From contig SCEG01000004.1 in NCBI GenBank assembly GCA_004102805.1, forward strand, positions 38,134-102,133: a DNA stretch of 64,000 nt, written 5' to 3'. Shown here piece by piece: positions 27,157 to 36,285 of this stretch; within the stretch, counting starts at the first letter, position 1; each line of letters starts with the position of its first letter. The stretch is from Muribaculaceae bacterium Isolate-002 (NCI). Lineage in GTDB: Bacteria > Bacteroidota > Bacteroidia > Bacteroidales > Muribaculaceae. Both the position numbers and the translations under genes were made by a program. The notes under the pieces were generated by a model that was not told the origin of the DNA, searched no databases, and was given only the letters and a program-made list of their open reading frames with translations.

Positions 27157-28809
27157 TTACTTATACAGATAACGCTTTATCGACTGCTTCGGAGTCTTTT
27201 CAAACGGCTCCTCACGCAGTTCTATCGACGACACCTTAGAATATCCCGGAAGCTCACGGTTGAGCGTCACAAGATTGTAATCCATCAGACTGTCGATTTT
27301 CTCTTTCGGCAGATGCGCATGCTGGGCAGCCTCCTCGTCAGGATAGACAAGCGCCACGAGCCGTCCGTCTCGTTCAACCACAATACTCTCAGCCACAAAC
27401 GGCAGATGATTGAGCTTGTTTTCAATCTCCTCCGGATATATGTTCTGACCGCTCGGGCCGAGTATCATGCTCTTGTCACGTCCCTTTATGAAAAGATATC
27501 CGTCATTGTCAAGAATGCATATATCGCCGGTGTTCATCCAGCCGTCATCAAACACTGCATCCGTAGCCTCCTGATTTTTATAATACCCCTGCATCACATT
27601 GTCACCCTTGACCCAGAGCACACCGGGCACTGTCGACGGATCAGGCGACTTTACCCTCGCCTGCATACGGTCAACCACCAGTCCGCACGACCCGGGCTTC
27701 TGTTTGTTCCAGAAACAATAGCTTATCAGCGGAGCGCACTCCGTCATGCCATAACCCACTGTATACGGGAACTTTATCCGGAGCAGAAACTTCTCGACCG
27801 ACGGTGCAAGCGCCGCGCCTCCGATTATAAGCTGATGCAGGTTTCCGCCGAAAGCATCTATCATCTTGCTCCTCACCTTGCGGTATATGAAATCATTGAG
27901 CAACGGTATTCGAGTCGCAACCCTCATAAGCGGGCGCTTAAGCGCGGGAAATATCTTGTTGGAGACGATTTTCTCTATCACCAGAGGCACTGTGACAACC
28001 AGCTTTGGTCTTATCCTGGAGAATGCGTCAAGCAATATCTTCGGCGACGGCACCTTCCCTAAGAAAGTGATGTGACACCCCTTGAGCAACGGGAAAATCA
28101 ATTCCACAAGAAGCCCGAACATGTGAGCCAGCGGAAGCATTGACACCATACCGTCTCCCGGCTCGAAAAACTTGATATTGTCAGTCGAATATCTCGCATT
28201 GCTCCACAGATTTCCATAGCTTATCATCACACCCTTCGACAATCCTGTCGATCCGGAGGTGTAGTTGATTACAGCGAGATCATCCTTGCTGTCGTGGAAA
28301 TAGTCACGGTCAAAATTTCCCACAGTCGTCCCCTCCGGAAAATCCATGTCAACAAGCCTGTCAAGTTCATCAAAAGCCGTTTTGACCGACGTTGACCGTG
28401 ACAGCTTCAGACGCCACATCTCGATATCGACAAACCCGTCAACATCCGGCATCTGCGACGCGTCAAGACCTTTCCATATCGCCGGGTCAACGAAAAACAG
28501 ACGCGCGTCGGAGTGTGACACAAGATGCTGTATGCTGTCGTTGCGGAATTCATTGAGTATCGGCACTGTGACTGCGCCGTAGGTCAGTGCCGAAAGAAAC
28601 ACCAGCGCCCAGTGTGATGAATTTTTCGCACACAGCGCTATCTTGTCGCCGCGCTTTATCCCCGCATGTCGCAACAGCACATGCATTCGCGCTATGCGTT
28701 GCGTAAGCTCCGCGTACGTGATAGCCTCTCCGTTAAGGTCTGACAATGCGTCGACACTCTGATTGCGGCGGAACGACTCCGCCAGATCCATTACCAATGA
28801 TTGTGTCAT
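27157..28809 (-). CDS. Long-chain acyl-CoA synthetase-like AMP-binding protein
   Basis: The 550-residue enzyme activates a carboxylate, probably a fatty acid, with ATP and transfers it to CoA or another thiol. The ATP loop is INYTSGSTGLSKGVM (about residue 182), the adenine motif is VGYGMTECAPL, and the hinge region is GWMNTGDICILDNDGYLFIKGRDK. A C-terminal Lys is available in KTPKQSIKR. Length fits class I acyl-CoA ligases. Chain-length preference cannot be read. It is a stand-alone gene with an AT-rich leader containing the 18-base repeat. Confidence 0.87.
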   Translation of the reverse strand: MTQSLVMDLAESFRRNQSVDALSDLNGEAITYAELTQRIARMHVLLRHAGIKRGDKIALCAKNSSHWALVFLSALTYGAVTVPILNEFRNDSIQHLVSHSDARLFFVDPAIWKGLDASQMPDVDGFVDIEMWRLKLSRSTSVKTAFDELDRLVDMDFPEGTTVGNFDRDYFHDSKDDLAVINYTSGSTGLSKGVMISYGNLWSNARYSTDNIKFFEPGDGMVSMLPLAHMFGLLVELIFPLLKGCHITFLGKVPSPKILLDAFSRIRPKLVVTVPLVIEKIVSNKIFPALKRPLMRVATRIPLLNDFIYRKVRSKMIDAFGGNLHQLIIGGAALAPSVEKFLLRIKFPYTVGYGMTECAPLISYCFWNKQKPGSCGLVVDRMQARVKSPDPSTVPGVLWVKGDNVMQGYYKNQEATDAVFDDGWMNTGDICILDNDGYLFIKGRDKSMILGPSGQNIYPEEIENKLNHLPFVAESIVVERDGRLVALVYPDEEAAQHAHLPKEKIDSLMDYNLVTLNRELPGYSKVSSIELREEPFEKTPKQSIKRYLYK

Positions 28810-28821
28810 CTCGATAAGTAA

Positions 28822-28839
28822 GTCGTAAAAATTATTTTA
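28822..28839. repeat. 18-base motif, copy 2
   Basis: Exact second copy of the motif at 27134-27151, lying 13 bases upstream of the acyl-CoA ligase start on the same strand orientation relative to the gene. Confidence 0.6.
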
Positions 28840-28918
28840 TATTATCAGCGAGTGATTTTTCGAGTGATATTTGCTCGAAGATGAATATATCCAACTCGTT
28901 AGAACTATAAAAACCCCT

Positions 28919-29356
28919 TCAGAAACAACCGCTATCGTTGCCGTTTTGTTTGCTCAGCGACGCGAGTACTCTCGCCGCAAGCATCATCCCCGCGACAGCT
29001 CCGGCGCAATCGGCGACAAAGTCAAGCATATCACCCGAACGTCCGGCATCCATCGCCATCTGGGCTAACTCCACTAATCCGCCAAACGCGGCCGACAACA
29101 GCGCGATAAACCACGCCTTCCCTCGCGACACACGCCCGAAACTGCCCCGGCGCCGTTTGACCGCATCAATGCAGGCCACAAATGCAAGTCCACCGAACAT
29201 CACCGCGTGCACTACCTTGTCAAGACCCGGTATTTCAACCCTTGCATCAGGCAGCGGACGCGGCACAAGCGTCAGATACAATATCGCCAACACGACCAAA
29301 GCGGTGGTAACCCACCGCTTTGGCCATAATTTCATTATTCTTGTCAGTGCCGGCAT
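28919..29356 (-). CDS. VanZ family membrane protein
   Basis: From Met at 29356 the product has 145 residues with four membrane segments, the VanZ pattern: VLAILYLTLVPRPLPD, a central DKVVHAVMFGGLAFV with the characteristic Asp-Lys-His, and SGDMLDFVADCAGAVAGMML. The longer open frame overlaps the TlpA gene and its extra 35 residues look non-native. VanZ-like proteins have mostly unknown function despite the teicoplanin-resistance name. It starts five bases after the TlpA-like gene, so the two are co-transcribed. Confidence 0.8.
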   Translation of the reverse strand: MPALTRIMKLWPKRWVTTALVVLAILYLTLVPRPLPDARVEIPGLDKVVHAVMFGGLAFVACIDAVKRRRGSFGRVSRGKAWFIALLSAAFGGLVELAQMAMDAGRSGDMLDFVADCAGAVAGMMLAARVLASLSKQNGNDSGCF

Positions 29357-29360
29357 AAAC

Positions 29361-30407
29361 TTACTTGCCGTTGTCAGCCGCCGGAGCAAATGCGTTCTCA
29401 AGAATTGCATTAAGCTCCTCATCCTCGAAGTTACGTCCCACGATTGTTCCGTCGGGAGCAAACAGCATGATGCAAGGTATGCCGAGAATTCCGTAGAGAT
29501 CGGTCGGTTCCGACTGTCCGTTGATTATCTGCTTCCAGGGCAGTTCAAGCTGTGAAATCTTGGCAATGGAGTTCTCCGGCTCGTCCCACACGGCGACACC
29601 TACCACCTCAAGTCCCTTCGGCGCATACTTCGCGTAGATTTCTTTCAGATGAGGCATCTTGCGCATGCACGGCCCGCACCAGCTCGCCCAGAAATCGACA
29701 AGAGTGTATTTCCCTTTGCCGACATAGTCGCTGAGCCGGTGTGTATTGCCGTCGTATGTTACCTCAAAGTCTGTAAACATTTTGCCGGGAGCCGTGGCAT
29801 CCTGACGTTCAAACGTGTTCAACACCTTCTGCACTCGGGTATAACCCTTAAGCGACGGAGTTTTTGCCAATGCGGCGTCCAGCTCCGCGCGATCCATCTC
29901 GTAGGCCTTCTGAAGAAACAGATAGTATCCGATAGGATTATCGATATTAGCGTTCATCATGCTGTCGGTCATAGCAAGATAACGGTTGTAGAGCGCCTCG
30001 CGCGCATCGGTTGAGTCGGGCGACAGCGACGAGAATTGCGAATTGAGTTCCATCACTTTGGAGCCATAGACTGCAAGGCGGTCATTGAGTTCGGTGCCGG
30101 TCGCATCGTCGTCCTTCACGTCGATGTTACCCTTTTCAAGTATAAACATCCCCTTGCGGTCTCCTTCTGTCACTAGACGCACAAACGCAGGAGTCTCAAT
30201 ATTTCCCTCGAACACCGCCTTGCCCGACGCCACCACTGTGGAGTCCATCTTGTCGGAAGTATCGAAATTGAGCATATACACCATCGCGCCCTCCTCAATA
30301 GAAGGATCCTCGACAGTCACCTTATAATTGTTAGATTCAGCCTTTGCCGTGCACGCCATCAGAGACAGTGCGGCTGCCGATACCAATAATGTCGTTTTCA
30401 TCATCAA
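29361..30407 (-). CDS. TlpA-like thiol-disulfide oxidoreductase lipoprotein (DUF4369-like N-terminus)
   Basis: The 348-residue product carries a lipoprotein signal (LMACTAK) and a DUF4369-like N-terminal domain (about residues 25-140). A thioredoxin-like domain from about residue 205 has the redox motif FWASWCGPCMRKMPHL and the cis-Pro region GILGIPCIMLFAPDG. These envelope-anchored proteins reduce or oxidise disulfides on the periplasmic side; many Bacteroidales carry several paralogues with unknown clients. The start could be the third Met (30401). Confidence 0.88.
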   Translation of the reverse strand: MMMKTTLLVSAAALSLMACTAKAESNNYKVTVEDPSIEEGAMVYMLNFDTSDKMDSTVVASGKAVFEGNIETPAFVRLVTEGDRKGMFILEKGNIDVKDDDATGTELNDRLAVYGSKVMELNSQFSSLSPDSTDAREALYNRYLAMTDSMMNANIDNPIGYYLFLQKAYEMDRAELDAALAKTPSLKGYTRVQKVLNTFERQDATAPGKMFTDFEVTYDGNTHRLSDYVGKGKYTLVDFWASWCGPCMRKMPHLKEIYAKYAPKGLEVVGVAVWDEPENSIAKISQLELPWKQIINGQSEPTDLYGILGIPCIMLFAPDGTIVGRNFEDEELNAILENAFAPAADNGK

Positions 30408-30448
30408 TTTTTATCTTTTATTCAGTTTTTATAAATTCGTTTTCAATA

Positions 30449-30500
30449 AATAAGTAAGTCGCATTCATAATATACGTAACAATTTTACGACTTACTTATT
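30449..30500. terminator. Hairpin between the tricorn-like gene and the TlpA-like gene
   Basis: Perfect 13-base arms (30449-30461 and 30488-30500) with a 26-base loop lie just after the tricorn-like stop codon on the minus strand. The arm sequence CGACTTACTTAT also occurs in the leader of the acyl-CoA ligase. A terminator or processing site is likely. Confidence 0.5.
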
Positions 30501-30503
30501 ATG

Positions 30504-33500
30504 CTATTTCTTCGAGTCAATCTCCTTGAGCAACTCCTCAACCGCGCGGCGCAGCTGCGTGTCCTCACCTTTGACTATTGTCTCCGGAGAGTTGGCGACT
30601 TTGACATCAGGCTCGAGCTGCGCATTTTCCAGATAGCTTCCGTCAGGCAACTCATAGCCCACTACAGGTATGCCGAAATAGAGCGACGGATCCTGAAGTG
30701 TGACCCAGTTGACTGATGTCATCGTTCCGGGAACGGGCATACCCACAAGCCGACCGATGTTGCGGTGCTTGTACACCCATGGAGTGCCGTGTGCATTAGA
30801 GTAGCACGCCTCGGCCATAACCATGATGGTAGGCTTGTTGTAACGGCGCGAAGGCATGTCGCAGGTCTCGGTTCCGCGTATCACCTGAGTGAAATATCTC
30901 TCTCCCGACAGGAACACCTCAACATCCTCATGCAGACGTCCGCCACCGTTCCAGCGTATGTCGATGACCGCACCCTCGCAGTTATTGTATTTGCCCAGCA
31001 GGTCGGAATATAGCGTACGGAAACTGTCATCGCCCATCGACTCGATATGCACATAGCCCAGACGGCCGTTTGACCACCGCTTCACATCTTCGGCGCGCTG
31101 CTTCACCCAGCGCTTGTAGAGAAGATCACTCTCGGAGCCTGCGCTGACTGGTCTTACAACCTCTTCGAATTTATCGCCGGTGGCCGGATCCGTAATGCCT
31201 ACGAGTGTTTTCTTCCCGGCCAGATTGTTGAGCGCAGTAGTCGCGTCTATATCATCGCCAAGCTCCTCGCCATTGATTTTCGAAATAATCATACCCTTGC
31301 GCAGACGGGTCGCAGCATTGTCAAACGGGCCGCCGGTGATGATTTCCTCAACCTTGAGTCCCTTTCCGGCATACTCCATGTCATAGAGCAGACCCAGACG
31401 AGCGGTGCGGTCAGTGATGGCATTGGCTTCAGTGCCGCGGTAGCCCGAGCCCGTGTGCGACACATTCAGCTCACCCAGAAGCTCCGACAACATTTCAGAG
31501 AAGTCATAATTGTTGTTGATATGAGGCAGGAACTTGCGGTAGGCTTTTGTCATGGCATCCCAGTCAACATCGTGCATATTCTTGTTATAGAACATTTCGC
31601 GTTCCGATATATATACTTCGTCAAACATCGCCTCGCGTTCGGCTGCGTGGTCGAGTGTCATAGTGCCCGACGCGCTTATAGAGGTCGACTTGTCTGAACC
31701 GACATCAATCTTGCGCATCTTGCTTCCGCCGATGAACAGAGTCTTGCCATCAGCCGACGGTTGCATCGACGCCGACGGAGCATCTATGCGCGCAGCCACC
31801 GACGGAGCCGGATCGCGCAATTCCATTTTCCAGAGGTCATACCCCTTCTCCACACTCATCAGATAGTAGAGATTCTCACCATCGTTGTCGACCCATGCGC
31901 CTGCAAGGTCGGCAGAAAATGGTGTAAGACGTTCAACTCTGTCCTCTATGTCGTCAAGTTCAACGACAATATCATCGGCACCATCATCGGCATCCTTGTC
32001 GCCGTCCTTCTTGTCGGCATCTTTTTTGTCCTTCTTGTCTTTTTTGTCAGCATCCTCCTTCTTCTTGTCTTTCTTGGCCTTCTTCTCAGCCTCTTTGCGA
32101 AGTTCGAGATCCTCCTCGCTGAGATTATACTTGTCGTAGGCGTCACGGTTGAGAAACACTATCATGGCGTCATCCTGCGAGCCCCATGAAGCATGGTTGC
32201 GCATACCGTATTTTTCCGACAGGAATACTATGGCATTGCCGCCCATCGCCCAAAGCGGACTGTGATCGGTATATCCCGACCGGGTAAGATGCGTGAGCGC
32301 TCCACTCTCTACATTGATTATGGCGATATCGGTGTACGGACTGTGATGATTGTCGTCAACCTCCAGCGCAATCCATTTGCTGTCGGGCGACCATTGGAAA
32401 TCAAATCCGCCGTCGCGGTAGCTGTAGGTCGAGCCGTCAGTGAGCTGCTTCACCTTCTTGCTCTTAGTGTCCATCACCATGAGCTTGTTGCGGTCCTGCA
32501 CAAATGCGAGCTTCTTGCCGTCAGGCGAAAATTTGGGCACCGTGCGCTCCGTGTTGTCAGCGGCAATCACCGGCTTCTCGTCTATCAGCGTCGCGTTTGA
32601 AAAATTCGGGTCATCCTCGCGTGCGATTTTTGCCGAATAGATATTGTAATGGCCGTCACGCATAGAGGTATACACAATCTCGCGTCCCTCCGGATGCCAT
32701 GCCGGAAGCTCCTCCGCCGCGGGAGTGTCTGTTATCTGCTTCACCGACGAATGCTTCACCGAACCGACAAAAATCTCGCCGCGGCCGGCAAATGCCACCT
32801 GACTGCCGTCGGGCGACAGCGCGCCGCCGCGACCGCTAACTCTCAGGCGCTCGGTCTCGGGAAACTCCTCCGTATTGATATCGACTGCCACCTTGCGGGG
32901 TTTGCCTCCGTCGCGGAGTGTATAAATTTCACCGTCATAGCCGAACACGAGAGTCCCGTCGGCTGCCTGCGAGAGAAAACGCACCGGATGTGTTGTGAAT
33001 TTTGTCACCTGCACAGCCTCTGACATCGCATCGACCGGAGCTTTCCATACATTGAACGTACCGCCGTTGCGCTCCGAAAGGAAATACACCGTCTTGCCGT
33101 CGGGCGACAGCACCGGATTGCGATCCTCGCCGGCCCGGTCGGTAAGATTTCTGTGCGTCCCGGTCTTTGCGTCATAACTCCAGATATCACGCGTCACCGA
33201 CGATGTGTGATGCTTGCGCCACTCATTCTCAAACCCCTTCACATCCTGATAGAGAAATGAGCCGTCTTTTCCAGTAAAAGCGATAGCCTGAGCCGGAGTG
33301 CCGAGCACCTGACGCGGTTTTCCACCATCCACGCTTACCGCATAAAGCTGCGTCATGCGCGATGACGGAAACATGGCACTCGACGCCGGAGCCTGCACTG
33401 CTGCCGAATAAAACACCTCTTTGCCGTCAGCCGAGAAGCTCTCAGGCGTCTCGTTGGCAGAATTCGAGGTCAGGCGCACCGGAGTTCCTCCCGTGGCATT

Positions 33501-33776
33501 CATCACAAATATATCAAGATTGCCATGACGGTCAGAGGCGAATGTGATTTTCTTGCCGTCAGGCGACCATCTGGGCGCCGTCTCATAACTGCCCGAGGTA
33601 GTCAGGCGCGTCGCCTCTCCGCCCTCGACCGGCACAGTGAATATATCTCCTTTATATGTGAAAGCGATTTTCTTGCCGTCGGGCGACACCGCAATATTGC
33701 GCATCCAGAGCGGAGCCGAGGCCGAAGCACCCACCGACATCGCTGCAATCGCACACAGAATCAGTCTCTTTTTCAT
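30504..33776 (-). CDS. Tricorn protease-like S41 peptidase
   Basis: The 1090-residue protein has a signal peptide, then two TolB/WD40-type propellers with repeated SPDGK motifs (about residues 25-530), a tricorn C1-like linker, a PDZ domain (about 790-870) and a tail-specific S41 serine peptidase domain. The nucleophile region is EACYSNAHGTPW (Ser near residue 990) and the oxyanion region is VIDIRWNGGGRLHEDV. It probably degrades peptides in the periplasm. A Lys/Asp-rich low-complexity insert of about 40 residues lies between the second propeller and the next domain. Confidence 0.9.
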   Translation of the reverse strand: MKKRLILCAIAAMSVGASASAPLWMRNIAVSPDGKKIAFTYKGDIFTVPVEGGEATRLTTSGSYETAPRWSPDGKKITFASDRHGNLDIFVMNATGGTPVRLTSNSANETPESFSADGKEVFYSAAVQAPASSAMFPSSRMTQLYAVSVDGGKPRQVLGTPAQAIAFTGKDGSFLYQDVKGFENEWRKHHTSSVTRDIWSYDAKTGTHRNLTDRAGEDRNPVLSPDGKTVYFLSERNGGTFNVWKAPVDAMSEAVQVTKFTTHPVRFLSQAADGTLVFGYDGEIYTLRDGGKPRKVAVDINTEEFPETERLRVSGRGGALSPDGSQVAFAGRGEIFVGSVKHSSVKQITDTPAAEELPAWHPEGREIVYTSMRDGHYNIYSAKIAREDDPNFSNATLIDEKPVIAADNTERTVPKFSPDGKKLAFVQDRNKLMVMDTKSKKVKQLTDGSTYSYRDGGFDFQWSPDSKWIALEVDDNHHSPYTDIAIINVESGALTHLTRSGYTDHSPLWAMGGNAIVFLSEKYGMRNHASWGSQDDAMIVFLNRDAYDKYNLSEEDLELRKEAEKKAKKDKKKEDADKKDKKDKKDADKKDGDKDADDGADDIVVELDDIEDRVERLTPFSADLAGAWVDNDGENLYYLMSVEKGYDLWKMELRDPAPSVAARIDAPSASMQPSADGKTLFIGGSKMRKIDVGSDKSTSISASGTMTLDHAAEREAMFDEVYISEREMFYNKNMHDVDWDAMTKAYRKFLPHINNNYDFSEMLSELLGELNVSHTGSGYRGTEANAITDRTARLGLLYDMEYAGKGLKVEEIITGGPFDNAATRLRKGMIISKINGEELGDDIDATTALNNLAGKKTLVGITDPATGDKFEEVVRPVSAGSESDLLYKRWVKQRAEDVKRWSNGRLGYVHIESMGDDSFRTLYSDLLGKYNNCEGAVIDIRWNGGGRLHEDVEVFLSGERYFTQVIRGTETCDMPSRRYNKPTIMVMAEACYSNAHGTPWVYKHRNIGRLVGMPVPGTMTSVNWVTLQDPSLYFGIPVVGYELPDGSYLENAQLEPDVKVANSPETIVKGEDTQLRRAVEELLKEIDSKK

Positions 33777-33980
33777 GTTGCAGATATTTGAATTATAACA
33801 GGTTCAGAATGATAGTTTACAATATGCAAATATATATCAAAATTATTACATTTCCGATACATACGTTTTAATATTCTGTTATTTTTTGTCTTTTTCACAA
33901 CATTCATCAGAGCAAATCAAGATAGAGTAGTCATCTTCACTATCTGATACAACAGCAGATGACTGCGCGATAATAAGGCG

Positions 33981-34004
33981 CGGCCATCTGCCGTAAGACG
34001 GCCG
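33981..34004 (-). terminator. Possible terminator of the DUF4136 gene
   Basis: Nine-base arms with one mismatch (33981-33989 and 33996-34004) and a six-base loop lie downstream of the DUF4136 gene, followed on the minus strand by a modest T-rich stretch. The rest of gap 33777-34039 is AT-rich and holds a possible minus-strand -7 box (33827-33834) for the tricorn-like gene. Confidence 0.4.
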
Positions 34005-34039
34005 GAGATTACCCCTGCCGTTGTTTCATATTCTCAGGT

Positions 34040-34648
34040 CTATTTAACCACCGGCACCGGGAAACGTGAAAACAGCGTCTCCACAGCCTCGGCTATCGAT
34101 TTCAGATTGCGGTACTGTCCGTTCCCGTTATTGATTATGGTAGCCACCGACGCCGAATACAGCGGCAACTTCTCCCTCAGGTTAACCATATCCATAGTCA
34201 GCACACCCTCCTTATATATGCCGGTGATAACCTGGGCATTACTGTAATATGGCGAATTAGGCATCCAATAAGGACCATAATATGCTCGAGGATAAATGTA
34301 ATACGGATAATACGGTCCGTAATACGGGAAATAGCCGGCCGGCTGCACAAGCGGCTCGGTTGATATCTCTCGCTGCGTCGTAACCGCGATATTTATCAGA
34401 AGATTTGAATTTGGATCCTCAGTAAATCCGCGCTCCACCATCTGCTGCCTTATGGCTGCGGCAATATTATAATAAGTCACCATCTCCATCCCCTTTGGCA
34501 ACGAGCCTTCGTCGGGAGTCACAATACGGAATGTGTGGTAATCGCTGAGGTTGGCGTTGTTATATACCTCAGAATTGACCAGTGCAAAAGGCGAGCACGA
34601 CGTAAGCAACAGGGCCAGTGCTCCAAGCATAAACAATATTCGTTTCAT
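34040..34648 (-). CDS. DUF4136 family lipoprotein
   Basis: The start at 34648 gives MKRILFML and a lipobox LLTSC at residues 14-18; the open frame extends 20 residues further but that part would destroy the signal peptide. The 202-residue product contains a DUF4136 domain (SDYHTFRIV through the C-terminal EAVETLFSRFP) interrupted by a Tyr/Pro-rich stretch (YFPYYGPYYPYYIYPRAYYG) that is probably a surface-exposed loop. Function of the family is unknown. Confidence 0.82.
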   Translation of the reverse strand: MKRILFMLGALALLLTSCSPFALVNSEVYNNANLSDYHTFRIVTPDEGSLPKGMEMVTYYNIAAAIRQQMVERGFTEDPNSNLLINIAVTTQREISTEPLVQPAGYFPYYGPYYPYYIYPRAYYGPYWMPNSPYYSNAQVITGIYKEGVLTMDMVNLREKLPLYSASVATIINNGNGQYRNLKSIAEAVETLFSRFPVPVVK

Positions 34649-34975
34649 TGTAGTATAAAAATAAAAGTTTGTATCATGTTTCGCCGACCGTTTGCATGAC
34701 AGGCGCACAATCAGCGCATCGCTCTAACTGATAAACAATTATACAACGCTCAAGGTTCTCCGAAGCCCCGACTTCACCTTTCCGCCATACACATTGTCGC
34801 CAATTATTTTGTAATCTCAGGCATTATAATTAACTTTACGCACCTATTTCACTACTTGAGTAACTGTAAAAATTATTTTGGGATTATGAAAAATGTATTT
34901 TTCAGTATAAACTCAAAATAATGGAAACGGTTATTATAAAATATTTGAAACACTTACTTTATCTCTAATTTTACC

Positions 34976-35212
34976 ATGTATAACGATATTGTCAGGTTTT
35001 TCACTGATTTGATAGAGCAGTCAGGCAGCTATGATATCGCACGCGCCGAGTTCCACCGCATAATGGCCGATGACGACGACCTGCACGAGCAATACTGCGA
35101 ATGGTGCGACGAAAACGGATACTCCGAGCGCAACGGTTTCGACGAATTCATCGACCAGCGCATCGACTCTCACGACTCAGTGTGGAACACACTCAACGAC
35201 TACGACGAATGA
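34976..35212 (+). CDS. Small acidic hypothetical protein coupled to aguA
   Basis: The 78-residue soluble protein is very acidic (ADDDDLHEQYCEWCDENGY) and has a helix-rich composition. I recognise no family. Its stop overlaps the aguA start by four bases (ATGA), which implies translational coupling and suggests a role connected with agmatine or polyamine metabolism, for example a polyamine-responsive regulator or a binding partner; this is speculation. No promoter with both boxes was found in the 267-base gap upstream. Confidence 0.75.
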   Translation: MYNDIVRFFTDLIEQSGSYDIARAEFHRIMADDDDLHEQYCEWCDENGYSERNGFDEFIDQRIDSHDSVWNTLNDYDE

Positions 35213-36285
35213 ACTACATAGACAACATACACCCCGTAAGCACTCCAGCCCCCTGCCGCAGACGCATGCCCGCCGAATGGGAGCACTCCGGAGCAGTGAT
35301 GATAGCATGGCCGCACGCCGATACCGACTGGGCATATATGCTCGACGAAGTCACAGCCTGCTATTGCGACATAGCCCGAGCCATAACCGACAGCGGCGCC
35401 ATACTCGTAGTGGCGGCTCCCGATATCGCCATCCCAAAGAAGCATCTTGCCGACATCGACAACTCGCGCATAATATTCTGTCAGGTCGCCACAAACGACA
35501 CCTGGGCCCGCGACTTCGGCCCCATTACTGTGACCGACAGCGACGGCACAACCCGGCTGCTCGACTTCTGTTTCAACGGCTGGGGGTTGAAATTCGCCGC
35601 GTGCCTCGACAATCTGATCACCTCCAAACTGTCAGGCGCCTCACTTTTCAGAGCGCCTCTAGAAAACCATCTCGGCTTCGTGCTTGAAGGAGGCTCAATA
35701 GAGAGCGACGGCCGCGGCACGATACTCACCACCTCCGAATGCCTAATGTCGCCCAACCGCAACGGCGACCTGTCACGGCAGCAGATCGAGCAATACCTGC
35801 GCTCGGCGCTCGGCGCCGAACGAGTGCTTTGGGTCGGCCACGGCTACCTCGCCGGCGACGACACCGACTCCCACATCGACACCCTCGCCCGACTTGCTCC
35901 CGACGACACTATCCTGTATGTCAAATGCGACAACCCCCACGATGAGCATTACAACGCTCTGTCGCTTATGGAGCAGGACCTCATGGCGATGCGCACACCC
36001 AACGGACTGCCCTACAATCTCATCGCGCTTCCGATGCCCGACCCGATATATGACGAAGACGGACAGCGCCTGCCCGCCACCTACGCCAATTTCTTCATAA
36101 CCGACACTTCGGTTCTGCTCCCCGTCTACGGACAGCCGGCCAACGACCGTCTTGCCGCTCAGATCATGAACATAGCATTTCCCGGCCGCCGCATACTGAC
36201 CGTCGACTGCCGCCCGCTCATACGTCAACACGGATCGCTGCACTGCGTGACAATGCAGCTCCCCTCCGAAATATTACCGATATGA
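35209..36285 (+). CDS. aguA: Agmatine deiminase
   Basis: AguA converts agmatine to N-carbamoylputrescine and ammonia. From ATG 35209 the product has 358 residues with the peptidylarginine-deiminase fold of this family: MPAEWEHSGAVMIAWPHADTDW at the start (in part), TWARDFGPITV, GGSIESDGRGTILTT, GHGYLAGDDTDSHIDT with catalytic His, and the nucleophilic Cys in HGSLHCVTMQ near the C-terminus. The longer frame upstream lies inside the small acidic gene and is rejected. The stop overlaps aguB by four bases. Together AguA and AguB make putrescine. Confidence 0.93.
   Translation: MNYIDNIHPVSTPAPCRRRMPAEWEHSGAVMIAWPHADTDWAYMLDEVTACYCDIARAITDSGAILVVAAPDIAIPKKHLADIDNSRIIFCQVATNDTWARDFGPITVTDSDGTTRLLDFCFNGWGLKFAACLDNLITSKLSGASLFRAPLENHLGFVLEGGSIESDGRGTILTTSECLMSPNRNGDLSRQQIEQYLRSALGAERVLWVGHGYLAGDDTDSHIDTLARLAPDDTILYVKCDNPHDEHYNALSLMEQDLMAMRTPNGLPYNLIALPMPDPIYDEDGQRLPATYANFFITDTSVLLPVYGQPANDRLAAQIMNIAFPGRRILTVDCRPLIRQHGSLHCVTMQLPSEILPI

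Noticed and set aside
27313..28062. 249-codon plus-strand frame opposite the acyl-CoA ligase
   Set aside because: Antisense shadow with no recognisable domain.
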